Notes: a model not told the origin generated them from the letters alone. 64,000 nt of DNA from Bolinopsis microptera (GCF_026151205.1 NC_087077.1:4650001-4714000); one strand, 5' to 3'; counted from the first letter of the stretch, positions 24,055-35,139 are shown. Program-made: numbers and translations.

Positions 24055-24920
24055 CATTCTCGATACATATAACATACCTCTGAAAGTGAAGGCGGAGCTC
24101 CCGCTTCCGAGCTCATATTGCGAAAGGCCAGGGAGGCCTGCCTTCCGAGATCGCATTACAAGGGGAGCCCTCGAGTCCAATATCGTGTATCGAAGGGTAT
24201 GTGTGACCTTTGAAAAACGAAAAAATTTTGTCGGCTCATAATGATCAGGGTAGCATGAAACATGAACAAAAGTAGTTTCCAGAAAAACTTTGAAAAAATT
24301 TTGACTTAGAAAATTTTCGGTCCGAGTCATTCTCGATACATACTTCTGAAGGCGGATCTCCCGCTTCCGAGCTCATATTGCGAAGGGGAGGCCTACCTTC
24401 TGAGATCGCATTACAAGGGGAGCCCTCGAGTCCAAAATCGTGTATCGAAGGGTATGTGTGACTTTTGAAAACCGAAAAAATATTTTTGGCTCATAATGAT
24501 CAGGGTAGCATGAAACATGAACAAAAGTAGTTTCCAGAAAAACTTTGAAAAAATTTTGACTTAGAAAATTTTCGGTCGGAGTCATTCTCGATACATACAT
24601 CTGAAGGCGGATCTCCCGCTTCCGAGCTCATATTGCGAAGGGGAGGCCTGCCTTCTGAGATCGCATTACAAGGGGAGCCCTCGAGTCCAATATCGTGTAT
24701 CGAAGGGTATGTGTGACTTTTGAAAACCGAAAAAATATTTTTGGCTCATAATGATCAGGGTAGCATGAAACATGAACAAAAGTAGTTTCCAGAAAAACTT
24801 TGAAAAAATTTTGACTTAGAAAATTTTCTGTCCGAGTCATTCTCGATACGTACATCTGAAGGCGGAGCTCCCGCTTCCGAGCTCGTATTGCGAAGGGGAG
24901 GTCTGACTTCCGATATCGTA
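24055..24920. repeat. Tandem array, unit about 255 bp, three and a bit copies
   Basis: The phrase CATTCTCGATAC(A/G)TA starts units at 24055, 24328, 24583 and 24838, so the periods are 273, 255 and 255 bp. The first unit differs by a longer GAAAGGCCAGGG-containing stretch, and the last is partial. Long open frames on the minus strand here come from the repeat itself and have no family features. Confidence 0.85.
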
Positions 24921-24924
24921 TATG

Positions 24925-25087
24925 GAAGTTGACCAGTAGACATATAAAACTTGACCAGACGACATAAAGTTGACCAGTAGACATATAAAACTTGACCAGA
25001 CGACATAAAGTTGACCAGACGACATAAAGTTGACCAGTAGACATACAAAACTTGACCAAACGACATAAAGTTGACCAGAAGACATAC
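24925..25087. repeat. Tandem array, 41-bp unit
   Basis: Alternating phrases GTTGACCAGTAGACATATAA and CTTGACCAGACGACATAAA form a composite unit repeated about four times, with one half-unit doubled. It lies directly between the 255-bp array and the FLYWCH frame. Confidence 0.8.
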
Positions 25088-25113
25088 AATGGATTAGGAA
25101 ATCGAACAGTAGG

Positions 25114-25700
25114 TTAAATCAGTGTTGTTATTGAATCGTCACTTGTCAGATATTTCGTCATCGATAACGTCATCGTTATTTGCTTGGTATTGTAAGTGAC
25201 GTGCAGCCGATGTCTTTTCTTATGTTTCTCTAGACTGTTAGGGCTTCTGTCCGGATGGTTGTGGGGCCCGTTGAAACTTAGAAGAAGACTTCTGTTCTTG
25301 TCTGTGGTAATGGTGGCAGGACAATTTCTATTCCTCGCGTGGTATTGGTTACATCTGTAACTGATGTTGTTTTTCAGCTCCGATCGTTGCTGAAACAGGT
25401 TGTCTTCGTGAACAACCATGGGCTTACCACGGGATGTGGTTAAAACTTCAAGAAGGTTCGTGCAAGGGACTGGGGAAAGGATGTCGTCAAGGTTTATATA
25501 AGCTTAGCTTCGAGGGGTAGAGGTTCGATGCTAGGTAGGGATAGAGGAATAGGATTGAGAAGGTCGTAGTATTCCATTGCTATCGTTGTGAATTGCAGAT
25601 GGTCGAATGATGATGTCTCCTGTCGTCTGTTGAAAGTTATATAGTATTGATAACGAGATTCGTCATACAGTACGTATGACATTGCAACATTTGAGATCAT
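25114..25700 (-). CDS. FLYWCH-type zinc finger ORF inside the hAT-like element
   Basis: The frame open over 25114-25503 encodes a FLYWCH-like domain. A SRGKPMVV strand leads in, then Cys in SYRCNQYHAR, Cys in NRNCPATIT, and the paired His in GPHNHPDR: the C-C-H-H set of a FLYWCH finger. A second frame directly upstream (25494-25700, starting MISNVAMSYV) ends where the first opens, one base out of register, so a single protein may have been split by an indel or an undetected intron. FLYWCH domains are known in transcription regulators and in transposase-associated proteins. Whether this one is expressed is unknown. Confidence 0.6.
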
Positions 25701-26542
25701 GTCAAAGTTATGGTAGCTCTCGTAACTCGTTGTTATGGACCCCCATCAGCCTGTATCACATCATATGATGAGATCACATCCTCATGGGACATGAGCCGAT
25801 CAAATAGAATAGTCAAAGAATATGTGAACTCTAACTAAGCACTGTAAATACATTATTTTTTGCCGCGAATTCGCCGCGATTTTTCGATTTGTTGCCGCGA
25901 ATATGCCGCGATTTTCGGAATTCCCGCCGCGAAATAGCCGCGAATTAGCCTAGTTTGGCTTGTCGCGGTGCCGCGATTTTTGGGCAAAATTACCGCGAAA
26001 TCCTTTTGTCCCTGATTGCCTCAACTTGGATTAATAATAATTTCAATTGGTAGAAGCTGAAGGATGGCAGCTCAAAAGGCCCAGTGCACCATCGACAAGA
26101 TCAAGGACTTGAGTGCCAATAATGGCTTTTCCAAACCCCTTTTCGCCGATCGGCTGAGTGGTCCTACTGCAATACGGCACATGTGAAAATGTCCTCCATA
26201 CATGCTGAATGGCAACATTTTTAGAGCAATTCTCAGCTCCGTGCAATCGAAATTCAAAAACCATGACTAACATTAGTTAAATGTGGGGCTCAACATAAAT
26301 GAAAGATGATTAACAAAATCATACATATGTTTGCTTCTTATTATATGGCTGAAAATGTGGCATCATACTTATAGTTAATTAAAGGAACTTTTCGGACAAA
26401 TTTACTCTAGTTTATAAGCCAAAAACAAGACTAGGCAGTTAAGAGTAAAATCAGCCACACACAAACGTAGCTAAGACCAAGGTAGTGCCCCACAATTAAA
26501 TTTAGATAGACTCAGGTGAAGAAAAAGAAAGAAACTTCAAAC

Positions 26543-27094
26543 CAGGAGGTGACCGGGATTGGCAATTTTGAGCTATCCCGGTCCCGGTCCCGGTCAAATG
26601 CTGATTTATTTATTTATGATCCCGGTCCTGGTCCCGGTTGATTCGGGATTCTTGGTCCCGGTCCGGGTCCCGGTCAATCACTCAAATTTGCCGGGATTTT
26701 GACCGGGATCTTTTACATAATTTCATTCACTGTGATTTTAAGTTTTTCCTTTCATTCATTGTGAATTTCATCTTTAAACATCCTCTGAGCCAAATACAAC
26801 AATGTTTAAAATTGCTAAACAAGTTTGAGTAATAAATTATGATCATGAATTAACCAGTAATCGACCGGAATTCCCGGTACCGGGAATCCCAGTACCGGGA
26901 TTGGCAATTTTGAGCTATCCCGGTCCCGGTCCCGGTCCCGTCACATTTTTCATCCCGGTCCCGGTCCCAGTAAATTGATAATCTCAATTTTGAGCTATCC
27001 CGGTCCGGTCCCGGTCCCGGTCAAGTCACATTTTGTATCCAGGTCCCGCTCCCGCTCCCGGTCAGGCCTGAAATCATGTCCTGGTCACCTCCTG
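26543..27094. mobile_element. 552-bp hAT-type MITE filled with CCCGGT repeats
   Basis: The ends CAGGAGGTGACC and GGTCACCTCCTG are inverted, with an exact 8-bp flanking duplication CTTCAAAC (26535-26542 and 27095-27102). Most of the inside is degenerate CCCGGTCCCGGTC strings and GGCAATTTTGAGCTATCC units, many self-complementary. No coding capacity. Confidence 0.8.
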
Positions 27095-27102
27095 CTTCAA
27101 AC

Positions 27103-28414
27103 AAAATAATAGACTCAGCTGAATGATCGGAAAACGATGATTGAGGATTAAACGATAATTACCACTGCCAAAAGAATCTGAATATTGCAAGGAAACACTG
27201 CATTTTTGTATTGTAAATCCATGAAGGGAAGGGTTAACAAATTAAATCAAATCAAGAATAATGACATAGACATCATCAAAACCTTTTTAATTTTTTCCTT
27301 ATTTCTACATTTGACATTATCAGAACTGAGAACATTTCACAGCTTTCGTAATTAAAAACAAACAAATTTTGACATATTTGTCATTAAAATAACTTATTTA
27401 CATTAACAAATACTTTAATAATTAGCTATTTTAAATTTTATTTTAAGATTTAAGATTTTATTTCATAGCTAATGATAACAATTTCATTTTCTGTAAACAT
27501 GCATACAAACATGACAACATAATCAAATTCTGTATATCCACATAAATTTAATTGACGATGTCAATCCTTCGCAGCTTGGTGTGGCCCAGTTAAGTGACGT
27601 TTACTTGCTCTAACCATGCAGAGTCCTTTATTTCGCTTGCAGTAGCGCGCGACCGCCGAAGGCGGCAAAGGAGACACATAAATCAAATCAAAGCACTCGA
27701 TTTTGAACCAACATTTTATTTACCAATTTCATGATTTTGAGTAGTACGCGGCGTAAATGTATTAAAAACATAAATATCTGCAGTATGCCTTGACGCGGAT
27801 AATACTCATTTAAATTTCTTCAAATTAGCACGAAAAATTTCACTGAATTCTGAGTGAGAAGTGATACTTGCCTGTTATTCCCACTTACTGACTGATAATC
27901 TTATCTATGGATACCATGCTTGAATTTAGGTAAACAACATAGCACTTCCTTACCAGTCACGTTGAACGCGCACAGCATTGCGCGTTGATACTCTAAATAA
28001 TATACTGTGCGCGTTTCGTCCGGAACCTGGGGGAGTTCCCGCTCTAATATATCTGACGACAGTGATCACTCATTATGAGAACTAATCCCGACCACTTTCC
28101 CGGTCGAACAGTACCCAAATCAAACTAATTTATGAACCACGTGTATAGCCAACGTCCTTGCGGTGCTGAGCCGATGTAAAACTCTTCTGTCTCTTGTTAA
28201 TATTTTAGTTGAACTGTGCATAAAAGTGTGTAGTGACAAGTGTGTAGTGGTAATGTATATTATTTATTATGACGACGCGATATTTATAATGCAGAATTAA
28301 AAGCTGCTTTCGATATGACTGGTGGTGGGCTCTCTCCGGCGGGACATAGATCTATATAGGGGGTACCCGGGGTACGAGTTAACGAACAGTGTTCGTGTCC
28401 TTCCACAACCCCCT
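27103..28414. other. Intergenic; family B/C fragments only
   Basis: AT-rich with no supported gene. At 27550-27595 a family C fragment (AATTGACGATGTCAATCCTT...GTGGCCCAGTTAA) is followed at 27606-27675 by a family B fragment (GCTCTAACCATG...CGACCGCCGAAGGCGGC). Nothing else is recognised. Confidence 0.45.
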
Positions 28415-29322
28415 GTTTGATTGAAATAAATTTTCGTGCACATACAGAATGAATGGTTAATAATTTAATATATATGTAGACCAAGGTCTGTGCACGGGAT
28501 GCTTCCTGGAAGAATCCAGTTCTTTTAGCGGGGCACCCGACCTAAAGCCAAATTGAGATATAATAATCATATTCCTAGAGAAATAATCAGAAATCGAATA
28601 CCAATCAAATAATATGATATATAGGAGTAGTAACCATATTTACTATGCAAAATGCCCCAACCACATAGTGTACATTTATATAGAATTCAAATTCCATATC
28701 ATCATTAAACCTCAATAGTCAATATAATAGCCCAAGCAAAATTAAATAACTTCTTATATACCTTACTGTCATACTACAAATCAATTAAACATTTGAAATC
28801 TGTTAACCAGAGAATAAATTTCTAAACCTAATGCAAGTGAAATAATTTAGATGCAATAATGAATGCCTAATGTGAGTATCATCTGTCAATGTCCTTGTAA
28901 AAAAGTCTGTAAAAGAGATATGAGTAACTAATATAGAAGAAAAAACAGGAAGTTGTCGTCTGTTGAAAAATAAATAAAATATCTAGAATATAAATTAGAA
29001 TATAAAATAACATTCAGTCAATGTGTCGTCAATAAACTGTACAATTATCAAATGTTAAAACTGGGTGATACAGTCACCAAAAATAAATACTAAGTATAAT
29101 AAGTAAATAAATTAAATGTGGTCTATAAAACTACCACTAGGTATAATAGGTCAATAAATTAAAAGTGGTTTATAAAACTACCACTGTGCGAACCCTTTCT
29201 CCGGTTAAAACATGTCAGTCATGTGCAAAATCAATCAAAATGGTAAGGTGGTAAAAAAGGGAAAATCCTTTCGATACATCAATTATACAATATGCCTCAG
29301 ATTTAAAAGAATTAGAAGATAC

Positions 29323-30502
29323 TTAGTTATCGTCGACTATGATTGCAGTGTAAAATTTGTCATATGAATTGTCGACGGTATAATTAGGGTCTGTTGTTAT
29401 AGATGAGAGTAGCTGTTTCTTATACGAATCACTAAAGCTTTTAACATCGGGCAGATTTCGTAGATCTGTTGGAACATTATTCCAACATTTTGCCCCCAAG
29501 TATTGAAAGTTTTTATGTGATGTTGATCTATTAACATATAGGTTGCAGCTTTCGCCGCTCCTACTACCTCCTGATATGTAACTAAATTTGTTCATAAAGT
29601 TTGTAGGACAATTGTCATGGATGATTCTAAACATATAATTTGACAGATGGAGTTGTCGTCTAAGATGGAGTGGTAACCATTTCATGTCTCTATAAACATT
29701 AAGGCTGCTCTCTGTTTGTGGAACGTTGAGAGCTATTTTGGCTACCTTTTTGTACAGAGTGTCAAGTTCAGCAAGTTTTGTCTTGCCAGCTCTACAATAG
29801 ATTGTGTCTAAATAATCGAATTGTGGCAACATGAGTGCATTGGCAAACATTTTCCTATATTTAATGGGTAGCAGTGCTTTACTTCTATACATGGCACCAA
29901 TTCTCTTCATGACCTTCTTAATAATATAATCTACATGGCTTTTGAAGTTTAATTTACTATCTAGAATGAGGCCAAGATATTTTGTCTCTTTGCACTCCTT
30001 GATTGTGAAAGTTACCTCATTACATTCAATGGTTAATTCATCATGTTGATCAACAGAATCAAACAATAGGAATTCAGTCTTCTTTTCATTGAGTGATAAT
30101 TTATTTACACTGAGCCATTTAAAGATTGTCATAAGTTCTATTTTCATGTTTATAAATGTGCTTCTGCAGGTTTGATCAAAGAATAGTGCACCATCATCTG
30201 CAAATAGAAAGGGCTTAGATAGGTTACAGGCATAAATGATGTCATTTATGAAGATACTAAATAATATAGGCCCAATGATGCTTCCTTGTGGTACACCACT
30301 CAGAACTTCTAAAAATGAACTTAGTTTGCCATTGATCCTAGTGCATTGATATCTACAAGATAAGAAGTTCTTAAACCAGGTTAAAGCAATGCCACCAATT
30401 CCATAATATGCCAATTTTTGAAGCAATGTTTCATGATTCACTGTGTCAAAGGCCTTCTTAAGATCAAGAAAGATGATTCCTGGTTTATAAGACTTAGATT
30501 TA
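29323..30502 (-). pseudogene. LINE-1 copy 1, reverse transcriptase C-terminal part
   Basis: Begins within KKAFDTVNHE, at the break, and continues through GVPQGSIIGPILF, the catalytic FADD (30193-30204), the thumb (KYLGLILDSKLNFKSH) and the C-terminal region ending AIIVDDN. Compared with copy 2 it differs by only a few residues. It is cut off from its upstream half by the Penelope-like insertion, so it is inactive. Confidence 0.9.
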
Positions 30503-30700
30503 TGTATTCTGGGTAAAATTATCTTTATCCCGGTTGTTGCGACAAGTAAAAATGCTCTTATTAGGGAAAGGAGATTACTCGACGTTTCAATGTAACTACA
30601 TCGTATTCATGATCTAAAAAACAAGTTGTAAAAATTCAAAACGTAAAAAACATATATCTGAGGCAAAATTTGTGTACGTTAATTTATTTTTAATCAATCA
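30503..30700 (-). repeat. Penelope pseudo-LTR, 3' copy
   Basis: 198 bp starting TGTATTCTGGGTAAAATTAT and ending TTTTTAATCAATCA, the same sequence and length as 33986-34183. It carries GACGTTTC at 30581-30588, which on the element strand reads GAAACGTC. Confidence 0.9.
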
Positions 30701-31136
30701 ACTTTATCCAAAAATTCGATACAAAAAAGTCATAACAAAATTCATAACAAAACTAATTTATACGACGACAAACTTTTATAATAAATACTGTACATTCCTA
30801 AAACTACTACTAAATATACTACACATGATACAGAAGCATGGAGTGCTACAACGGTGAACAGGTGCATGATGTGAAGTGTGTAGGTATGTATCTAGTGTGG
30901 AGTGAAAATGGCGGGAATCGTACTGACCAATGAGAAGTGTGAAACGTGGGAGCCTAATATGGTTTGATTGATGTTGTAAGGGTAGTGTGTTGAATAAGAG
31001 GCGGAAGTGTGCGTGTGTGAGATGTGGTCCCTGTACTCAGAAAGTAAACAAAACCTATAAATATCACTAAAAAATCACTACATATGTGTAGACAATCCCC
31101 TGTCTGTAAAGTATACAATATGTTACACCCTGTTTA

Positions 31137-33977
31137 TTATGTACTTGTTACTAAAAAACGTTTGATTGTTTCTAACTCATCTCTCTTGTTAATGTTAGGT
31201 TTGAACTTCAAAATAAGCATTGCTTCTGCAATCTTTCTTCTAGCTGTGTTGCTTTCTGTTTTTAAAATCTCAAATTCTAAATTGGGTTCTGACCCCCTAT
31301 GTAAACTGTTATAATGAATAGCAAAAGCTTGACTAGTGTTAGAAGGAGTTAAAGGAAATTTAGCATATCTTAGGTGCTCTCCGAGCCTATCATGTGCCCT
31401 CCTGCACGTCTCACCAATATAAATATTATTACAGATTTTACAGGTAATCTTATACACAACGTTCTTCACCTCACAATCTTTATTTTCAGTTATTAATAAA
31501 GGACAAATTTTACAGGAGTTAATAATACAGGTTCTCTTATCATACGGTCTGTTATTACACACAATATTTCTTAGTTTTCTAGCTGGGGAAAATATAACTT
31601 TAATAGGTAAATTGTTCTGTTTAATATGATTCCTAATTCTGTTACTGATACTGTCTGAGATAAAATCTAACTTAAGCACTGTTCTGTTATCCTCCCTATT
31701 TCTATTACTAATACTACTACGACGTCTGTTGGAATAATTTCTGGGTGTTTGATACCCGTTTCTAGTCATAAGACGGTCTAAAATGCTGTATGAATGTTCT
31801 CTCTCCTGAGGTCCTGACGAGATCTTGTCCGCTTCTTTATACAGGTTGATCACGGTGTTCGTCTTCACAGATTCTGGGTGACATGAATTCTTGTGAAGTG
31901 TGATGTCTTTCTGCTGTGGCTTACGGTACAAGCGGCTCGTCACAGTTCCATCAGGTTCCACTCTAAGCTCTGTGTTAAGGAATGGGATGAACTCTTGGTC
32001 GTTCTCCGGAAACTCTACCTCCCACTTGAGTTTCTTGTCAGGGTCCTGGTCTGCGATACTCTGAACAAGTGCTAGAGCTTCTTCTCTTGTTACAGCTGTG
32101 CTGGTGGCGTCGTCAATGTACCGCTTGTAGAAGTCAGATAAGTAGACCGACAAGTAATGTAAGTCAGTGTAAACCGAGCTTCTCTCAAACTTGTACACTC
32201 TGATCACTGCGCAAAATGGTCCCGGTCTCAATCCCATGAAAAGGCCATCCTGCTGTATCCACAGAGTCCCATTATACACAAAGTATGAACTAGTCAGGAT
32301 GTGCAATAGGATCTCGTGAACATCAGTCAGGTTCAGTCCCATGAGATCAAGTTTTTCCCGGTGCTCAGTGGCCAGTTCTATAACGTCATCAATACAACCT
32401 TGGACATTTATGTTGGTATAAAGTGCTGAAATGTCCGCCGAGAAGATTCTCCTGCCAGCTAGCTGTTCTTTCGGAATTGCACGAAGAGTTTCCAGATGTT
32501 CAAAGAGATTACCAAGGTGACTGGGTATTTCCTTCAGTAATGGTTTGAGGATGGTTGTCACCAGCCAGCTCAATCTCTCTGTGGGTGAGTCAACACAGCT
32601 GATAATGGGTCGTACTTTCACCTGTTCCAGAGGGATGGTGTTTCTGAAACATTCTGGAGAATTCTTGTGAGTCTTGATAAGTACATATAAGACTGGAAGA
32701 GAAACATGATCCGGAACTCTGATTTGTCTGAAATAATCATCATCGAGCCCTCGCTGTGTCCAGACTTTCTTCCACAATTGATTGGAGCTATCTACCAGTT
32801 GAGTGGTCATTCTTTTTATGAGTTGTGAATTCTGGATGGAGGTGGGTTCCGTAACTGTCACTGTCTGACCTCGTACCTTCCTAGTTGGGAGTATCTGCAG
32901 GTAAACTGCAGTTTCCTCTAGGTGTTTCTCCGTCAGCGTTCTATGAATATCCTTGGTGGTAACTACGAACTCTCCACACTTGTCTGAAACTGAGACATGT
33001 ATAGTTCTATCCGTTCTTAGTGAATATAAGCCTTGTTTCTGTGAGCGAGTAAGGTTGTCTTTTGACTGATGGTTATTCACTAAGTTCAGGACAAAACGGT
33101 TGAAACATGCGAGTTTATCCTCAAGTTCAGGGCAAGCGGGGTCGGGGGTTCGGGTGAAGGGTGTGGGGAAGGGACAAATCCTCTTGATCTTCTTCGAGGT
33201 AGGCTCTTCTGCTTCTTCTGCTTCTTCATGATGTTCTGGAGTATTATTAGGCTGTTCTTCTGAATCCATAGACTGTTCTACTGGTTGTTGTTCAAATGCT
33301 TGCTTATGTCTGATCTTAAACACGCATTGTGCAATGTCCATGGAAACTTTGTCCTTGAACTCCTGATTAACATGTGGTGTTACTGCAAAATTAGGCCCAA
33401 GTGCAAGCACAGATTTCTGGTTATCTGAAACTGAATCACAGTTGAGTGTAGTCACGCGATCTGCTGCAGGTTGAATAACTGTCGGTGGAGTTGGGGGCGG
33501 TGGTGGATAATATTTACTGAGTAGCCAAGTAAACTTGTTCTGCAGGTTCATCTTATACTGTTCTTTAATAGAAATCTGGTTTCTTTCTGATATGGCTATA
33601 ATTCTATGAAAAACGTGTTGTTCAACTGTATTGTATAGAGTGTTCTTGAACTGTGCAATATGAAGTTTACTGTCTGCGATAATCTGATACTGATAAGAAA
33701 TATGTTGATTTAATGCTACTGTTCTGAGTCTGTTCAGATGATGTTGTATATTCCTAGATTGACAGATGGGAAATAATGACTGTTGATGTGAAAAACTGTT
33801 CAAAATGAAGACTGGAAAAACTTGTCGTCGTTTACATCGTTTTAAGAAATTTAGTTTCTGTTCTGCGATTTTCAACTTTTCTCCAGCTGCAAGAAATGAT
33901 TTCGCCGTTCCAAAAGTTTCTCGGGACTGAATAAGTTCATGTAAAATCCGGATTGGAGTATTATTTATGAGTCGCAT
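31137..33977 (-). CDS. Penelope-like element protein: reverse transcriptase with GIY-YIG endonuclease
   Basis: An intact 946-codon frame. The N-terminal 350 residues are charged and low in conserved motifs, with a proline run near residue 165. The RT follows, with FSADISALYTNI near residue 512 and the catalytic YIDD near 619-622, then YRKP. The C-terminal GIY-YIG nuclease starts VVYKITCKIC and has YIGET near residue 853 and an R...R..EH helix. The CKIC...C spacing before YIG is typical of the Penelope branch. The usual GSPLSP-like RT motif appears here as GLRPGPFCAVI. The frame is intact, so the copy could have been active recently. Family knowledge: target-primed reverse transcription with the GIY-YIG domain as nicking enzyme. 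Confidence 0.92.
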   Translation of the reverse strand: MRLINNTPIRILHELIQSRETFGTAKSFLAAGEKLKIAEQKLNFLKRCKRRQVFPVFILNSFSHQQSLFPICQSRNIQHHLNRLRTVALNQHISYQYQIIADSKLHIAQFKNTLYNTVEQHVFHRIIAISERNQISIKEQYKMNLQNKFTWLLSKYYPPPPPTPPTVIQPAADRVTTLNCDSVSDNQKSVLALGPNFAVTPHVNQEFKDKVSMDIAQCVFKIRHKQAFEQQPVEQSMDSEEQPNNTPEHHEEAEEAEEPTSKKIKRICPFPTPFTRTPDPACPELEDKLACFNRFVLNLVNNHQSKDNLTRSQKQGLYSLRTDRTIHVSVSDKCGEFVVTTKDIHRTLTEKHLEETAVYLQILPTRKVRGQTVTVTEPTSIQNSQLIKRMTTQLVDSSNQLWKKVWTQRGLDDDYFRQIRVPDHVSLPVLYVLIKTHKNSPECFRNTIPLEQVKVRPIISCVDSPTERLSWLVTTILKPLLKEIPSHLGNLFEHLETLRAIPKEQLAGRRIFSADISALYTNINVQGCIDDVIELATEHREKLDLMGLNLTDVHEILLHILTSSYFVYNGTLWIQQDGLFMGLRPGPFCAVIRVYKFERSSVYTDLHYLSVYLSDFYKRYIDDATSTAVTREEALALVQSIADQDPDKKLKWEVEFPENDQEFIPFLNTELRVEPDGTVTSRLYRKPQQKDITLHKNSCHPESVKTNTVINLYKEADKISSGPQEREHSYSILDRLMTRNGYQTPRNYSNRRRSSISNRNREDNRTVLKLDFISDSISNRIRNHIKQNNLPIKVIFSPARKLRNIVCNNRPYDKRTCIINSCKICPLLITENKDCEVKNVVYKITCKICNNIYIGETCRRAHDRLGEHLRYAKFPLTPSNTSQAFAIHYNSLHRGSEPNLEFEILKTESNTARRKIAEAMLILKFKPNINKRDELETIKRFLVTST

Positions 33978-33985
33978 TGTTGTAA

Positions 33986-34183
33986 TGTATTCTGGGTAAA
34001 ATTATCTTTATCCCGGTTGTTGCGACAAGTAAAAATGCTCTTATTAGGGAAAGGAGATTACTCGACGTTTCAATGTAACTACATCGTATTCATGATCTAA
34101 AAAACAAGTTGTAAAAATTCAAAACGTAAAAAACATATATCTGAGGCAAAATTTGTGTACGTTAATTTATTTTTAATCAATCA
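33986..34183 (-). repeat. Penelope pseudo-LTR, 5' copy
   Basis: The direct repeat of 30503-30700, lying 8 bp upstream of the ORF start. It has the same GACGTTTC core at 34064-34071. It passes without a spacer into the inverted arm at 34184. Confidence 0.9.
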
Positions 34184-35139
34184 GACGTGCAGGAGGGCAC
34201 ATGATAGGCTCGGAGAGCACCTAAGATATGCTAAATTTCCTTTAACTCCTTCTAACACTAGTCAAGCTTTTGCTATTCATTATAACAGTTTACATAGGGG
34301 GTCAGAACCCAATTTAGAATTTGAGATTTTAAAAACAGAAAGCAACACAGCTAGAAGAAAGATTGCAGAAGCAATGCTTATTTTGAAGTTCAAACCTAAC
34401 ATTAACAAGAGAGATGAGTTAGAAACAATCAAACGTTTTTTAGTAACAAGTACATAATAAACAGGGTGTAACATATTGTATACTTTACAGACAGGGGATT
34501 GTCTACACATATGTAGTGATTTTTAGTGATATTTATAGGTTTTGTTTACTTTCTGAGTACAGGGACCACATCTCACACACGCACACTTCCGCCTCTTATT
34601 CAACACACTACCCTTACAACATCAATCAAACCATATTAGGCTCCCACGTTTCACACTTCTCATTGGTCAGTACGATTCCCGCCATTTTCACTCCACACTA
34701 GATACATACCTACACACTTCACATCATGCACCTGTTCACCGTTGTAGCACTCCATGCTTCTGTATCATGTGTAGTATATTTAGTAGTAGTTTTAGGAATG
34801 TACAGTATTTATTATAAAAGTTTGTCGTCGTATAAATTAGTTTTGTTATGAATTTTGTTATGACTTTTTTGTATCGAATTTTTGGATAAAGTTGATTGAT
34901 TAAAAATAAATTAACGTACACAAATTTTGCCTCAGATATATGTTTTTTACGTTTTGAATTTTTACAACTTGTTTTTTAGATCATGAATACGATGTAGTTA
35001 CATTGAAACGTCGAGTAATCTCCTTTCCCTAATAAGAGCATTTTTACTTGTCGCAACAACCGGGATAAAGATAATTTTACCCAGAATACATTACAACAAT
35101 GCGACTCATAAATAATACTCCAATCCGGATTTTACATGA
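34184..35139 (+). repeat. Inverted 956-bp arm of the Penelope element, spanning a head-to-tail junction
   Basis: 34184-35090 is the reverse complement of 30503-31410: the last 90 or so codons of the ORF, the 3' UTR and the pseudo-LTR. 35091-35139 is the reverse complement of 33937-33985, the start of the ORF. Read on the plus strand it runs ORF end, UTR, pseudo-LTR, ORF start, which is the junction of two copies in tandem. The GIY-YIG fragment here (to 34457) is a duplicate, not a gene. Confidence 0.9.

Larger units (their letters stand above)
23706..26014. mobile_element. 2.3-kb hAT-like element carrying a FLYWCH ORF
   Basis: The left end CAGGGACAAAAGGATTTCGC and its perfect inverse at the right give a 22-bp terminal inverted repeat of the CAGGG class. 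ATTGCCTC flanks it exactly (23698-23705 and 26015-26022), an 8-bp duplication. Both subterminal regions (23725-23870 and 25860-26000) are dense in CGCGA/TCGCG motifs, as transposase-binding regions often are. The interior carries 255-bp and 41-bp tandem repeats and a FLYWCH frame. No hAT transposase frame is present, so the element is probably non-autonomous. Confidence 0.85.
30503..35139 (-). mobile_element. Penelope-like retroelement, 4.6 kb, inserted in LINE-1
   Basis: The insert is bounded by the 11-bp duplication ACTTAGATTTA (30492-30502 and 35140-35150), which occurs once at the same place in the uninterrupted LINE copy (about 63441). It contains direct 198-bp terminal repeats (30503-30700 and 33986-34183), one long ORF with RT and GIY-YIG nuclease, and a 956-bp inverted arm at the right end. 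This is the layout known for Penelope-like elements with pseudo-LTRs. Confidence 0.92.

Noticed and set aside
24628-25089. Overlapping minus-strand frames of about 80-150 codons
   Set aside because: They are translations of the 255-bp and 41-bp tandem arrays in several frames, with no family features.
26043-26273. A 76-codon minus-strand frame beside the hAT-like element
   Set aside because: No family features, no splice context, and an overlapping frame in another register is equally open.
34155-34457. A 100-codon plus-strand frame ending like the Penelope GIY-YIG domain
   Set aside because: It is the inverted duplicate of the ORF end at 31137-31410 and lacks the VVYK...YIG core, so it is part of the inverted arm rather than a gene.
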